DNA from: an uncultured Bacteroidota bacterium
GTDB taxonomy: Bacteria > Bacteroidota > Bacteroidia > Flavobacteriales > Flavobacteriaceae
Length of the DNA stretch: 64,000 nt
Direction of reading: 5' to 3'
NCBI GenBank assembly: GCA_902581145.1
Contig: CACHNE010000006.1
Span: 1-64,000, forward strand
Position numbers and translations under genes: made by a program. The notes below the pieces were generated by a model, which was given only the letters and a program-made list of their open reading frames with translations, had not been told where the DNA came from and searched no databases. Below are positions 41,186 to 51,136 of the stretch, one piece after another. The first letter of the stretch is position 1, and every line of letters starts with the position of its first letter.

Positions 41186-42643
41186 TTAATTTTTTTGGTT
41201 TAATAATTCCTTAACTATCTCAAAGTCGTCAAAGTCACTCCTCACACCTTTTACTTCCTGATATGACTCATGTCCTTTTCCTGCTACTAGAATAATATCA
41301 TTTGTGCGGGCAAATTGACATGCTGCTTTAATAGCTTCTTTTCTGTTTGATATTGATATTGTTTTGTTTGAATTCGTAGATCTAACTCCACTGATCATTT
41401 CTTCGATTATAATTTCTGGATCTTCAAATCTTGGATTGTCACTTGTAAAAATCACTTTTGAACTCAAATTACTAGCTATATCACCCATCAATGGTCTTTT
41501 TGATTTATCTCTGTTCCCTCCACATCCAACAACAGTTATCAAATTATTTTCTGAAGTCTTAATCTCATTTATTGATTTTAATATATTCTCAAGCGCATCT
41601 GGTGTGTGAGCATAATCAACGATAGCGGTAATTTTATTTTTTTTATAGAATTGGAATCTTCCTGCTACTGCATCTAAAGAACTCATAGCTTTAAGAAGTT
41701 CGTTTTTAGGTAATCCTAGAATTGAGGCAGCTGAGTAAACAGATAGTATATTATATGCATTAAATTTTCCAACCAATTTTGACCAAAATTCAGTGCTATT
41801 TATTTTAAGAAGCATACCATCAAAAGAAGATTCTAAAATTTTAGCTTTGAAATCTGAAACAGAATTTAAAGAATAGGTGTATTTTTCTGCTATTGTATTT
41901 TGAAGCATAACCATACCATTCTTATCATCATTATTAGTTAAGGCAAATGAGTTATTACTTAATAAATCAAAAAATTGTTTTTTTGTATCTCGATAATTTT
42001 CAAAACTTTCATGATAATCAAGATGATCATGAGTCAAATTTGTAAAAATACCACCCTTAAAAACCAATCCGTCTGTCCTGTTTTGATCAATTCCGTGTGA
42101 ACTGACCTCCATAAAGCAGTATCTAACATTTGAATTGACCATTTCACTTAAAAATCTATTTATCGAAAGTGAATCAGGAGTGGTTTGATTAGCTTGAAAA
42201 TTTTTATTATCATATGAAATCTTAACAGTTGAAATTAATCCTGATTTTATTTCTAGCTCAGTGTATAAATCAAATAATAAAGTAGCAATAGTTGTCTTTC
42301 CGTTTGTTCCTGTAACTCCTATTAAGTTTAATTTGGAAGATGGATTGTCAAAATAATTTGATGAAATAATTGCTAGAGCTTTTCTTGATGATTTGACATT
42401 AACATATACAACTCCATCGGTTTTGTTTTCAGGAGTTTTTTCACAAACAATACAGTTAGCACCATTTTGAATTGCTTGTGATATAAAACTATGACCGTCT
42501 ACATTTACTCCAGTAATAGCAATGTACATATCACCATCGCTTATTAATCTTGAGTCAAATCCAATTTTATTAATTGATAAAGAAGTACTCCCTACAACCG
42601 AATTAATTTCTACTTTATATAATATTTCTCTTAATAGCTTCAA
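41186..42643 (-). CDS. murE: UDP-N-acetylmuramyl peptide synthase MurE
   Basis: GVTGTNGKTTIATLLFDL, EVSSHGIDQNRTDGL, TSDNPRFEDPEII. Confidence 0.96.
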   Translation of the reverse strand: MKLLREILYKVEINSVVGSTSLSINKIGFDSRLISDGDMYIAITGVNVDGHSFISQAIQNGANCIVCEKTPENKTDGVVYVNVKSSRKALAIISSNYFDNPSSKLNLIGVTGTNGKTTIATLLFDLYTELEIKSGLISTVKISYDNKNFQANQTTPDSLSINRFLSEMVNSNVRYCFMEVSSHGIDQNRTDGLVFKGGIFTNLTHDHLDYHESFENYRDTKKQFFDLLSNNSFALTNNDDKNGMVMLQNTIAEKYTYSLNSVSDFKAKILESSFDGMLLKINSTEFWSKLVGKFNAYNILSVYSAASILGLPKNELLKAMSSLDAVAGRFQFYKKNKITAIVDYAHTPDALENILKSINEIKTSENNLITVVGCGGNRDKSKRPLMGDIASNLSSKVIFTSDNPRFEDPEIIIEEMISGVRSTNSNKTISISNRKEAIKAACQFARTNDIILVAGKGHESYQEVKGVRSDFDDFEIVKELLNQKN

Positions 42644-44634
42644 CTCAAATTTATTTTTACAGTTTGACCTTTTTTTAATTTTGTTCCTGCTTTAGTCAAT
42701 TGTTTAATTCTGTTACCATTTCCTTGGATTATTACCTGAAATCCAACATTTTCTATCAATGGAATTACATCCATAAGTTCATAACCAGAAATATCTGGCA
42801 TTATCATATTTTCAAGATTTACGATAACTTCCTCCTTAATTCTTTGGTTTTGGACCTCAAATTTCAACTCTTCATAACTTTCCACATTTGGAATATTCGA
42901 ATATATCTTTTGTGCAATTTCCTTGAACACTGGTGCTGCAACTACATTACCGTAATAACCCTTAGTCTTGTTTGGCTTATGGATGACGACTATACATGAA
43001 TATTTCGGATTATCAGCTGGAAAATATCCAGCAAAAGAGGATATATATAATCCCTCTGATTTCCAATATTCAGTTTGGCATGTACCTGTTTTTCCCGCCA
43101 TTGAAAAGTCTTCAGAATAAATATTATGAGCTGTACCATGTTCTTTTTCTACAACATTTTTCATCATATTTTTCACCTTATCAATTGTCTCTTTACTACA
43201 TATTGAATTTGAAATTATCTCAGTGTCAAACTTTTCAACCACCTGATCAAATTGCTTTACCTCCTTAATAAATCTTGGCTTCACCATGACTCCGTTATTA
43301 GCAATAGCATTATAAAATGTTAAGGTTTGAAGGGGTGTGAGGGAAATTCCGTATCCGAACGCCATCCATGGAAGATCTAATCCGTCCCAATTTACTTTGT
43401 CATTTGGATGCGTAAACTTTGGTACTCCCTCACCTAATATTGGTAAGCCCAAAGGAGTATTTATCTTCATATCAAACAGACCTTCAACAAATTTCTCAGG
43501 CTTATCCTGATAATTATCATTAATTATTTGAACCAATGCTGTATTTGATGACACCTCAAATGCTCTGGCTGCGGATATTTTTCCATATCCACCTTTTTTT
43601 GAATCCCTAACTTTTCTTCCGTAAAAATTTAGGATTCCATTTTTTGTGTCAATTACATCTGAAGTGTCAATTACATTATCTTCAAGAGCTCTTACCATAG
43701 CCATTAGCTTAAATGTTGATCCCGGTTCATGAGATTCACCAACAGCATAATTTAATTTTTCATAATACTTACCTTCTGAAGTTCTTCCTAAGTTTGAAAT
43801 TGCCTTAATTTCTCCGGTTTTAGTTTCCATTACAACCACACTTCCATGTTCAGCTTCATAAAACTCTAATTGACGTAAAAGTGAATGATGGGCTAAATCT
43901 TGGATTTCAATATTTAATGTGGTATGTAAATCGTAACCATCCCTTGGTTCCTTTTCATTATAATCTAATACCGGCTTCCACTGCCCTAAGCCTATTTTTT
44001 GAGAGAATCTAATTCCATTTTCCCCTTTTAGGTATTTTGGCCCGAAAGCCCCGTCAAGGCCTGGTCTCATTGCATTTCCAAAGTCATCATATCTTTCATA
44101 CCCCACTGTTCTTTGGGCAATTCCACCAATTGGATAGTCTCTTTTAGTGTATTGCTCAGTGATGAAACCTCCACGAAAACCACCTAAATTAAACAATGGG
44201 AAATTTTTAAATTTCTTAAAATCTAGATAACCTAAATTTCTGGCAATCAGTAAATATCTGTTTTTGTCTTTTCGAGCCTGCCTTAATTTATTGGAATATT
44301 TTTCAGATGACTCGCCGAAATAGACGGCAAGTTCTGATGCCAAAAGATCTACATATTTATTAAAGTTTGAGTCACTTGGAGCTAAAGCATCAAATCTGAT
44401 ATCATATTTTGGAACCGAGCTAGCAAGTAATTTTCCAGAGTCTGAATAAATATTACCTCTGTTTGCAGGGATTTCAATGTTTTTAAATTCTCTCTTTTCA
44501 GAAATACTTATATAATAGTCACCTTGAAAGAATTGCAAATCAATAATCTTGAAAACAATGGAGAAAATAATAACGATCAGAAACAAGCTGATAGCATAAA
44601 GTCTATTCGTTATTTTTTTCTTAGTTACTGACAT
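42640..44634 (-). CDS. ftsI: Division-specific transpeptidase FtsI/PBP with C-terminal PASTA domain
   Basis: EPGSTFKLMAMVRAL (SxxK), SSNTALVQI (SxN), AGKTGTCQ (KTG), C-terminal IMPDISGYELMDVIPLIENVGFQVII. Confidence 0.95.
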   Translation of the reverse strand: MSVTKKKITNRLYAISLFLIVIIFSIVFKIIDLQFFQGDYYISISEKREFKNIEIPANRGNIYSDSGKLLASSVPKYDIRFDALAPSDSNFNKYVDLLASELAVYFGESSEKYSNKLRQARKDKNRYLLIARNLGYLDFKKFKNFPLFNLGGFRGGFITEQYTKRDYPIGGIAQRTVGYERYDDFGNAMRPGLDGAFGPKYLKGENGIRFSQKIGLGQWKPVLDYNEKEPRDGYDLHTTLNIEIQDLAHHSLLRQLEFYEAEHGSVVVMETKTGEIKAISNLGRTSEGKYYEKLNYAVGESHEPGSTFKLMAMVRALEDNVIDTSDVIDTKNGILNFYGRKVRDSKKGGYGKISAARAFEVSSNTALVQIINDNYQDKPEKFVEGLFDMKINTPLGLPILGEGVPKFTHPNDKVNWDGLDLPWMAFGYGISLTPLQTLTFYNAIANNGVMVKPRFIKEVKQFDQVVEKFDTEIISNSICSKETIDKVKNMMKNVVEKEHGTAHNIYSEDFSMAGKTGTCQTEYWKSEGLYISSFAGYFPADNPKYSCIVVIHKPNKTKGYYGNVVAAPVFKEIAQKIYSNIPNVESYEELKFEVQNQRIKEEVIVNLENMIMPDISGYELMDVIPLIENVGFQVIIQGNGNRIKQLTKAGTKLKKGQTVKINLS

Positions 44635-44938
44635 TGATTATGATTTTGACGGGTGGTGTTTTTGATGATTTTATTCCTTGCTCAACTAATCTATTTTTAA
44701 CCGAAGATTCCATTTTATAAGTCATCAATCTGGTTCTTGTATCAACAAACTCAGATCTCAATGATTTAATTTCCTCGTTAAGTGCAGCTATTTTATAAAC
44801 TTTCTTATCAATTGAATGTGAAGATGATATCATAATAAGAGCGAGTATTAGAAAAAGAAAAATATACATCCAATTTGAGGCGGATTTTTCATCGACTAAA
44901 AAAGACCCTCCCATTATGTTAAATATTCTTCTTTTCAT
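44621..44938 (-). CDS. FtsL-like small division membrane protein
   Basis: Short protein, one TM segment then coiled-coil-like region, between rsmH and ftsI; start set at MKRRIFN. Confidence 0.75.
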   Translation of the reverse strand: MKRRIFNIMGGSFLVDEKSASNWMYIFLFLILALIMISSSHSIDKKVYKIAALNEEIKSLRSEFVDTRTRLMTYKMESSVKNRLVEQGIKSSKTPPVKIIINVSN

Positions 44939-44942
44939 ATAC

Positions 44943-45845
44943 TTAAATCTTTTCTGCAATTCTTAACTTTGCACTTCTTGCTCTAATATTTTCTTTAATT
45001 TCTGAGCCTGAAGGTTGAATCATTTTTCCAACTTTCCTGAAAGGAACTGAAAAATTCCCGTAAAAATCTTTTTCTTTATGATTTGAAAAACTTCCATTAT
45101 TAATAAATCGTTTAACAAGTCTATCCTCTAGTGAGTGATATGAGATGATACATAGTCTACCTCCAGGAACTAATAATTGACTAGATTGTTCCAAAAATGT
45201 CTTTAAAACATCAAGCTCTTTATTAACTTCGATTCTTATAGCTTGATAAATTCTTGAAAGATTTTTATTTAAATACCTTTCAGGGAATAGTGGACTTAAT
45301 ATTTTATTTAAATCAAAAGTTGTTTTTATTTTTTCTTTAGATCTAGCGGTAAAAATCTGATTTGATATTTTTTTTGAATTTTTTAAATCTCCGTATTCGA
45401 ATAATACTTTACTAAGTTTTTCTAATGAATATTCGTTTACAACCTTCATTGCGCAGTTGTCATTTTTTTTATTCATTCTCATGTCAAGGCCAGCATTATA
45501 TCTATATGAAAATCCTCTTTCTGGGGTATTAATTTGAAATGAGGACACTCCAAGATCAGCAAGAATTCCATTAACTTTTGAAAACCCTAAATTTTTTAAA
45601 AATCTCTTCATATGTTTAAAATTTTCATTGACGAAATAAAAATTGGTTTCGTCGAAAGTATTATTGAATGAATCTGGATCTTGATCAAAGGAAATTAAAC
45701 TACCCTCATTCGAAAGATTCTTCAATATTTCATAACTGTGACCACCTCCTCCAAAAGTTGCATCTACATAAACTCCTTTCGGATATACTTTTAAACCATT
45801 AATTGACTCCTCCAGTAATACCGGTAAATGATAACTACTCTTCAT
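44943..45845 (-). CDS. rsmH: 16S rRNA (cytosine1402-N4)-methyltransferase
   Basis: HLPVLLEESINGL, GVYVDATFGGGGHSYEIL, GILADLGVSSFQ, IISYHSLEDRLVKRFI. Confidence 0.97.
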   Translation of the reverse strand: MKSSYHLPVLLEESINGLKVYPKGVYVDATFGGGGHSYEILKNLSNEGSLISFDQDPDSFNNTFDETNFYFVNENFKHMKRFLKNLGFSKVNGILADLGVSSFQINTPERGFSYRYNAGLDMRMNKKNDNCAMKVVNEYSLEKLSKVLFEYGDLKNSKKISNQIFTARSKEKIKTTFDLNKILSPLFPERYLNKNLSRIYQAIRIEVNKELDVLKTFLEQSSQLLVPGGRLCIISYHSLEDRLVKRFINNGSFSNHKEKDFYGNFSVPFRKVGKMIQPSGSEIKENIRARSAKLRIAEKI

Positions 45846-46290
45846 CACCTCCCATAACTTCCTCCGCTAGCTTAGCAAAATCATCTCTTGAGTCAGCAAT
45901 CGCTTTTTCATAACTAGATCTATCCCATATTTCAATAATATTCACTGATGTGGAAAGAGTAACCTCCTTAGTAATATTTGAAAATTCAATGAGATCTTTA
46001 GGAATTAATAATCGTCCGTTACCATCCAGTTCAACGAATTTTACCCCTGCGGTAAATCTTCTAATGAAATCATTATTTTTTTTCTTAAATCTATTTAGTG
46101 AATTCACCTTATTGATAAGCTCCTCCCATTGATTTAATGGATATAGCTCTAGACAATTTTGAAAAACTGCTCTTTTGAGCACAAAACCTTTGGTAACCAC
46201 TGGGGCTAACTGTTTTTTAAATGCTGAAGGAATTAATAGCCTTCCTTTTACATCAATTTTGCACTCGTATGTTCCGATTAAATAGTTCAA
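45835..46290 (-). CDS. mraZ: Transcriptional regulator MraZ (TTG start)
   Basis: MNYLIGTYECKIDVKGRLLIPSAFK; start codon in DNA is TTG. Confidence 0.95.
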   Translation of the reverse strand: MNYLIGTYECKIDVKGRLLIPSAFKKQLAPVVTKGFVLKRAVFQNCLELYPLNQWEELINKVNSLNRFKKKNNDFIRRFTAGVKFVELDGNGRLLIPKDLIEFSNITKEVTLSTSVNIIEIWDRSSYEKAIADSRDDFAKLAEEVMGGDEE

Positions 46291-46313
46291 AGTATTTCTT
46301 AGTTATGTAATCT

Positions 46314-46321
46314 CAAATTTA
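46314..46321 (-). promoter_or_regulatory. Candidate -7 box TAAATTTG for the dcw operon
   Basis: Minus-strand TAAATTTG immediately downstream of the GTGGTAAAAT repeats. Confidence 0.45.
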
Positions 46322-46327
46322 CTAAAA

Positions 46328-46360
46328 ATTTTACCACATTTTACCACATTTTACCACATT
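46328..46360 (-). promoter_or_regulatory. Three direct repeats of GTGGTAAAAT (10-bp period): putative MraZ boxes
   Basis: Plus strand ATTTTACCAC ATTTTACCAC ATTTTACCAC; just upstream of mraZ. Confidence 0.8.
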
Positions 46361-46474
46361 GTTAATAAAATTAGAGTTTGATTAAGATTTTACTCATATT
46401 TTAAAGAAAAAAAAGGATTAAAATACTGATACACAGGTGGTTATATTTGTGCTGTAAGTAATTAACACCTGTTG

Positions 46475-46493
46475 TTGATTAATTGTTAATCAA
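46475..46493. other. Inverted repeat TTGATTAA-TTG-TTAATCAA in the mraZ/hydrolase divergent gap
   Basis: Perfect 8-bp arms, 3-nt spacer. Confidence 0.75.
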
Positions 46494-46544
46494 TGATTTT
46501 AAATATCAGTTTATCAATAAATTTGACTAATTTTGAATTAAACT

Positions 46545-47318
46545 TTGAAAATGGATTTTAATTTAACCGAAGAAAATGGCTATAAGTATATAGAAGAAGG
46601 AGAGGGCTTTCCTATAATTGTTCTTCATGGATTAATGGGTAATCTTAGTAATTTTAACGAGGTTACAAGTTTTTTCAGAGATAGAAATTTTAAAGTTATT
46701 ATGCCCGTCCTACCCATATACGATCTTCCATTACTTAAAACCTCAGTAAAAGAATTAGCTAAATTTTTAGAAAGATTCATAATCCATAAAAAAATAAAAG
46801 ATTTTGTCTTGATGGGCAATTCACTGGGAGGACATATAGGTCTTTACTACACAAAACTTTTTAATAAAGCCAAGGGATTAATTCTTACCGGAAGCTCTGG
46901 ACTTTATGAAAAAGGCATGGGAAGTGGGTACACTAAAAGAGGTGACTATAATGTGATAAAGAAAAAGGTTGAAGAGGTTTTTTATGATCCCAAAACAGCA
47001 ACAAAAGAGCTTGTTGATGATGTTTTTAAAACGGTAAATGACAGAAATAAGCTTATTAAAATTTTAGCTATGGCTAAAAGCGCAATTAGACACAATATGG
47101 CAGGGGATTTACCAAAAATGAAGCTCCCATCTTGTATAATCTGGGGTAAAAACGATAATGTAACCCCACCCGAAGTTGCTGATGAATTCCATAAACTTCT
47201 TCCGAATTCTGATCTTTTTTGGATTGATAAATGTGGTCACGCACCAATGATGGAGCATCCAGGTAAATTTAATGCCATTCTTATTGATTGGCTCACTTCA
47301 AAAATTACCGTAAAATAA
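46545..47318 (+). CDS. Alpha/beta hydrolase
   Basis: PIIVLHGLMGNLSNF, VLMGNSLGGHIGLYY nucleophile elbow, CGHAPMMEHP. Confidence 0.93.
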   Translation: MKMDFNLTEENGYKYIEEGEGFPIIVLHGLMGNLSNFNEVTSFFRDRNFKVIMPVLPIYDLPLLKTSVKELAKFLERFIIHKKIKDFVLMGNSLGGHIGLYYTKLFNKAKGLILTGSSGLYEKGMGSGYTKRGDYNVIKKKVEEVFYDPKTATKELVDDVFKTVNDRNKLIKILAMAKSAIRHNMAGDLPKMKLPSCIIWGKNDNVTPPEVADEFHKLLPNSDLFWIDKCGHAPMMEHPGKFNAILIDWLTSKITVK

Positions 47319-47938
47319 TGAATATTAAAAGTGCGAAATTTATTGTAAGCAATCAAAACGCCAAAGATTGCCCAAAAAGTGATTTGCCTGAATATGCATT
47401 TATCGGCAGAAGTAATGTTGGAAAATCATCTTTAATAAATATGTTGACCAATAATAAAAAACTAGCAAAAACTTCGTCTAAACCTGGAAAAACTAGACTA
47501 ATTAATCATTTTTTAATTGACTCGTCTTGGCATTTAGTTGATTTACCTGGTTATGGTTATGCTAGAGCTTCAAAATCTGAAAAGAAAAATTTTCAAAAAC
47601 TGATTACTGACTATTTTATTAACAGAAATCAATTGATTTCAGCTTTTATATTAGTCGATGTTAGACATGAGGCTCAAAGAATTGATGTTGAATTTATGCG
47701 TTGGCTAACAATAAATAAAATTGCCTTTTCAATAGTATTTACCAAAATTGATAAATTAAAACAGGATGGAAATCCAAATATTGGTATTGAGAAAAAAATA
47801 AAAAAATACAAGAGTGTAATATTAGAAAACTGGGAATATTTACCTGAAATATTTCTTACATCAAGTACAAAACATATCGGAAAGGAAAATATTCTTTACT
47901 ACATTAATAAGCTTAATAGTGATATTAATCAAAAATAA
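47318..47938 (+). CDS. engB: Ribosome biogenesis GTP-binding protein EngB/YihA
   Basis: Start set at MNIKSAKF; FIGRSNVGKSSLINMLT, KPGKTRLINHF, LVDLPGYGYARASK. Confidence 0.96.
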   Translation: MNIKSAKFIVSNQNAKDCPKSDLPEYAFIGRSNVGKSSLINMLTNNKKLAKTSSKPGKTRLINHFLIDSSWHLVDLPGYGYARASKSEKKNFQKLITDYFINRNQLISAFILVDVRHEAQRIDVEFMRWLTINKIAFSIVFTKIDKLKQDGNPNIGIEKKIKKYKSVILENWEYLPEIFLTSSTKHIGKENILYYINKLNSDINQK

Positions 47939-49553
47939 AATCTAAAGACTCCCCTGTTGAATTTTTTATTTTTTGTCCCAATATCTTTGAAATTGTTGGG
48001 GCAATATCTGGAATTTCGGTTATCCTTTCCGTTTCACCATTTCTGATTCCTGAACCAAAAAATATTAGAGGGACATGAGTGTCATAATTATATCCAGAAC
48101 CATGCGTGGTTCCTTTTCCGTCATAGAAAATAACATTAGGCTTAAGGATTAATGCTACATCTCCACTTCTTTTTTCATGAAAACCATTTTGAATCAATTT
48201 TTCATATCCATTCAGATCTTTGGAATTCAATATATAATCACTTGAATAGGCATTTGAAATAAAATCAAAAGACTCTAACACTTTAATAATCTCAGTTATT
48301 ACCTCATTTTTACTTAGACCTAGCTTACCAATTACCTCATCATTAAGATAGATTTGATTATTATCTACATTACTAATTATACTTTTTACATTGGTTTTTA
48401 AAACAGTTTCAAGCTGTTTTAAAACATCTCTTTTCAAATCCTTTTCGCTGATTGACATTGCATCAAATCCATTACTATTTAATAACGCAGGTATTTCAAG
48501 CACACCATGATCACCGGTCAAAAATAACGTGTATTGATTTTCACCAAGTTCGTTATCTAAAAACAATAAAAGTTTTTCGATTTCTTTGTCTAGACGGATA
48601 TATGTGTCCTGAGTTTCTACAGATGCCACCCCAAAACTGTGACCAATATAATCCGTTGAAGAATAGCTGATAGTTATTACATCAGTTACACCCCTTTTAC
48701 CTAACTTCTCATTTATTACTGCTTCCATTGCAAAATCAGTAGTCATTTCATTTCCATAGGGCGTTTCCTTTATCATATCAAAACAATCATTATGTTTCAT
48801 CAAAGATTTTGTGTCATATGGAAACGCTGAATCATCTTTTCCTTTGAATAATTTTTCAAAATTATTATTATCAATTTCAAAATTATCATAGGTTGAAATT
48901 TCATAAAGTGGCACCCATTCTTCTAGATATTTTTCTAAATTATCTTCCATATTGAAATTTTCAACCCAAGATGGTAATTTTTGCATATAATAGGTGCTAG
49001 TAATCCATTGCGCCCTTTCTTTTCCATAATACCAATACGCTGCATCAGCATTTTTTCCACCCATTAAAATTGATGCTCTGTCTTTAATGCCAACAGAAAT
49101 TGTCTTTGCATCTGGGTTGTAATACTTATTAATGTCAGCAAATGTTTCAACCAATAAATTGTTTGGGGATTTATTCCCAGAATAATCGTCACCACCTACA
49201 TGATTATAATTACTATCATCAGTGCAGTAGATAGATTTACTTTTTTCTCTATCATACCAGTTATTCCCGACTATTCCATGAGTCATTGGAGTCGATCCAG
49301 TAGACACCGAAGAATGTCCAGGGCCAGTAACTGTGGGTACATAATTAAAGAAGTTGTTTTTACAATTATAACCCTCATTTATTAATCGATTAAAACCATT
49401 TTCAGAAAATCTATGTGATAAATTTTCTAAAAAATCGTAACGCATTTGATCGACAACAATTGCAACAACTAGTTTTGGTTTTTCTAAATTCTTATTGTCA
49501 GAAGAACAAGATAAAAGAAATGAAAAAGAAAAAAGTAAAATAACCCTTAACAT
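47925..49553 (-). CDS. PafA-type alkaline phosphatase/phosphodiesterase lipoprotein
   Basis: Start set at MLRVILLF, lipobox FLLSCSS; VAIVVDQMRYDFLE, PTVTGPGHSSVSTGSTPMTHGIVGN, LTGDHGVLEIPALL. Confidence 0.9.
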   Translation of the reverse strand: MLRVILLFSFSFLLSCSSDNKNLEKPKLVVAIVVDQMRYDFLENLSHRFSENGFNRLINEGYNCKNNFFNYVPTVTGPGHSSVSTGSTPMTHGIVGNNWYDREKSKSIYCTDDSNYNHVGGDDYSGNKSPNNLLVETFADINKYYNPDAKTISVGIKDRASILMGGKNADAAYWYYGKERAQWITSTYYMQKLPSWVENFNMEDNLEKYLEEWVPLYEISTYDNFEIDNNNFEKLFKGKDDSAFPYDTKSLMKHNDCFDMIKETPYGNEMTTDFAMEAVINEKLGKRGVTDVITISYSSTDYIGHSFGVASVETQDTYIRLDKEIEKLLLFLDNELGENQYTLFLTGDHGVLEIPALLNSNGFDAMSISEKDLKRDVLKQLETVLKTNVKSIISNVDNNQIYLNDEVIGKLGLSKNEVITEIIKVLESFDFISNAYSSDYILNSKDLNGYEKLIQNGFHEKRSGDVALILKPNVIFYDGKGTTHGSGYNYDTHVPLIFFGSGIRNGETERITEIPDIAPTISKILGQKIKNSTGESLDFIFD

Positions 49554-49637
49554 AAAGAAATTTAAAATATAAAAATAGATATTCTGCATGGAATTTATTG
49601 TTAAATTATTGTAAATTAATTTTTCAATAAATTCTAA

Positions 49638-50375
49638 ATGAATTTTTTACATAACATAGGCTTATATATAATTATGTTGCAAAAAATGCTTCATAAACCT
49701 ACCAAATGGAAGGTGATGAAAGAGCTTATTTTAAAAGACACTGAAGATACCGTAATAAATTCATTGGGAATTATTTCATTTGTTTCTTTCTTTATTGGAG
49801 GTGTAATTACAATTCAATTAGCATTAAGTATGACAGGCTCTTTCTACCCTGATTATTTGGTTGGATTTGCTACAAGAGAAACTATTATACTTGAGTTTGC
49901 TCCAACGATTATTTCTATTATTATGGCAGGTAAAGTGGGGTCGTTTATTACTTCAAGTATCGGGTCAATGAGAGTAACAGAACAAATTGATGCTTTGGAG
50001 GTAATGGGAATTAACTCAATTAACTACTTAGTGTTTCCTAAAGTTATTGCATTACTGTTATATCCATTTTTAATTTCGATTGCAATGTTTTTAGGAATAT
50101 TGGGTGGTATGATCGCTTGTGTATATGGCGGCTACAGTACAATGAGTGCATTTATTGAAGGAATACAAACTGACTTTATTCCATTTCATATGACTTATGC
50201 TTTTATTAAAAGTTTTGTTTTTGCTTTTATTTTAGCAACTGTGCCATCCTTTCATGGTTATTATATGAAGGGTGGAGCACTCGAGGTTGGTAAAGCAAGT
50301 ACAAAATCATTTATATGGACCAGTGTTTCAATTGTTGTTTTTAACTTTTTAATAACTCAAATGTTGCTAGGATAA
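49638..50375 (+). CDS. MlaE-family ABC transporter permease
   Basis: IISFVSFFIGGVITIQLALSM, LEFAPTIISIIMAGKVGSFITSSIGSMRVTEQIDALEVMGI. Confidence 0.94.
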   Translation: MNFLHNIGLYIIMLQKMLHKPTKWKVMKELILKDTEDTVINSLGIISFVSFFIGGVITIQLALSMTGSFYPDYLVGFATRETIILEFAPTIISIIMAGKVGSFITSSIGSMRVTEQIDALEVMGINSINYLVFPKVIALLLYPFLISIAMFLGILGGMIACVYGGYSTMSAFIEGIQTDFIPFHMTYAFIKSFVFAFILATVPSFHGYYMKGGALEVGKASTKSFIWTSVSIVVFNFLITQMLLG

Positions 50376-51136
50376 TGATAAAGGTTAAAAACATAAAAAA
50401 ATCATTTAGTGAAAAACCTGTTCTCAAGGGAATCTCGTGTGAATTTGAAAAGGGAAAAACCAGTTTAATTATTGGTCAAACTGGTTCTGGTAAAACAGTT
50501 TTTATGAAATGCCTATTAGGTTTACATAAACACGATTCAGGAAAAATCATTTTTAACGACAGAGATTTTGAAAAAATGAAGGATAATCAAAAAATGGAAC
50601 TAAAATCGAGAATAGGCACAGTATTTCAAGGAAGTGCACTTTTTGATTCTATGTCAATTGAAGAAAATGTTATGTTTCCCTTGAAGATGTTTAAAAATCT
50701 TCCTTTTGATGAAATGCTTGACAGAGTGAACTTGGTACTCAAAAGAGTTGAGTTAGAAAACAGCAATAAGAAGATGCCTAGTGAAGCATCCGGAGGAATG
50801 CAAAAAAGAGTTGCAATTGCCAGAGCAATTGTCAATAATCCTGAGTATTTGTTCTGTGACGAACCAAATTCTGGTTTAGATCCAAAAACAGCTATTGTAA
50901 TAGATAATTTGATTAAAGAAATTACTGAAGAGAGAAATATAACTACAATAATAAATTCTCACGACATGAATTCAGTAATGGAAATAGGGGAAAAAATCAT
51001 ATTTCTAAAAAACGGAATTTTAGAATGGGAAGGTAGCAAATCAAATATATTTAAAACGGATAATCAGGCGGTTACCGACTTTGTCTACTCATCTAATTTG
51101 TATAAAAAAGTGAGAAAAATGTATCAAAAGAAATAG
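50375..51136 (+). CDS. MlaF-like ABC transporter ATP-binding protein
   Basis: IGQTGSGKTVFMKCLLGL (Walker A), EASGGMQKRVAIARAI, LFCDEPNSGLDP. Confidence 0.94.
   Translation: MIKVKNIKKSFSEKPVLKGISCEFEKGKTSLIIGQTGSGKTVFMKCLLGLHKHDSGKIIFNDRDFEKMKDNQKMELKSRIGTVFQGSALFDSMSIEENVMFPLKMFKNLPFDEMLDRVNLVLKRVELENSNKKMPSEASGGMQKRVAIARAIVNNPEYLFCDEPNSGLDPKTAIVIDNLIKEITEERNITTIINSHDMNSVMEIGEKIIFLKNGILEWEGSKSNIFKTDNQAVTDFVYSSNLYKKVRKMYQKK

Noticed and set aside
42700-43268. Plus-strand ORFs 42700..42999 and 42996..43268
   Set aside because: Antisense to the well-supported ftsI gene; translations are low-complexity and lack recognisable motifs.
46328-46360. Short tandem repeat as a possible CRISPR array
   Set aside because: Units are 10 bp with no spacers; position before mraZ fits an operator.
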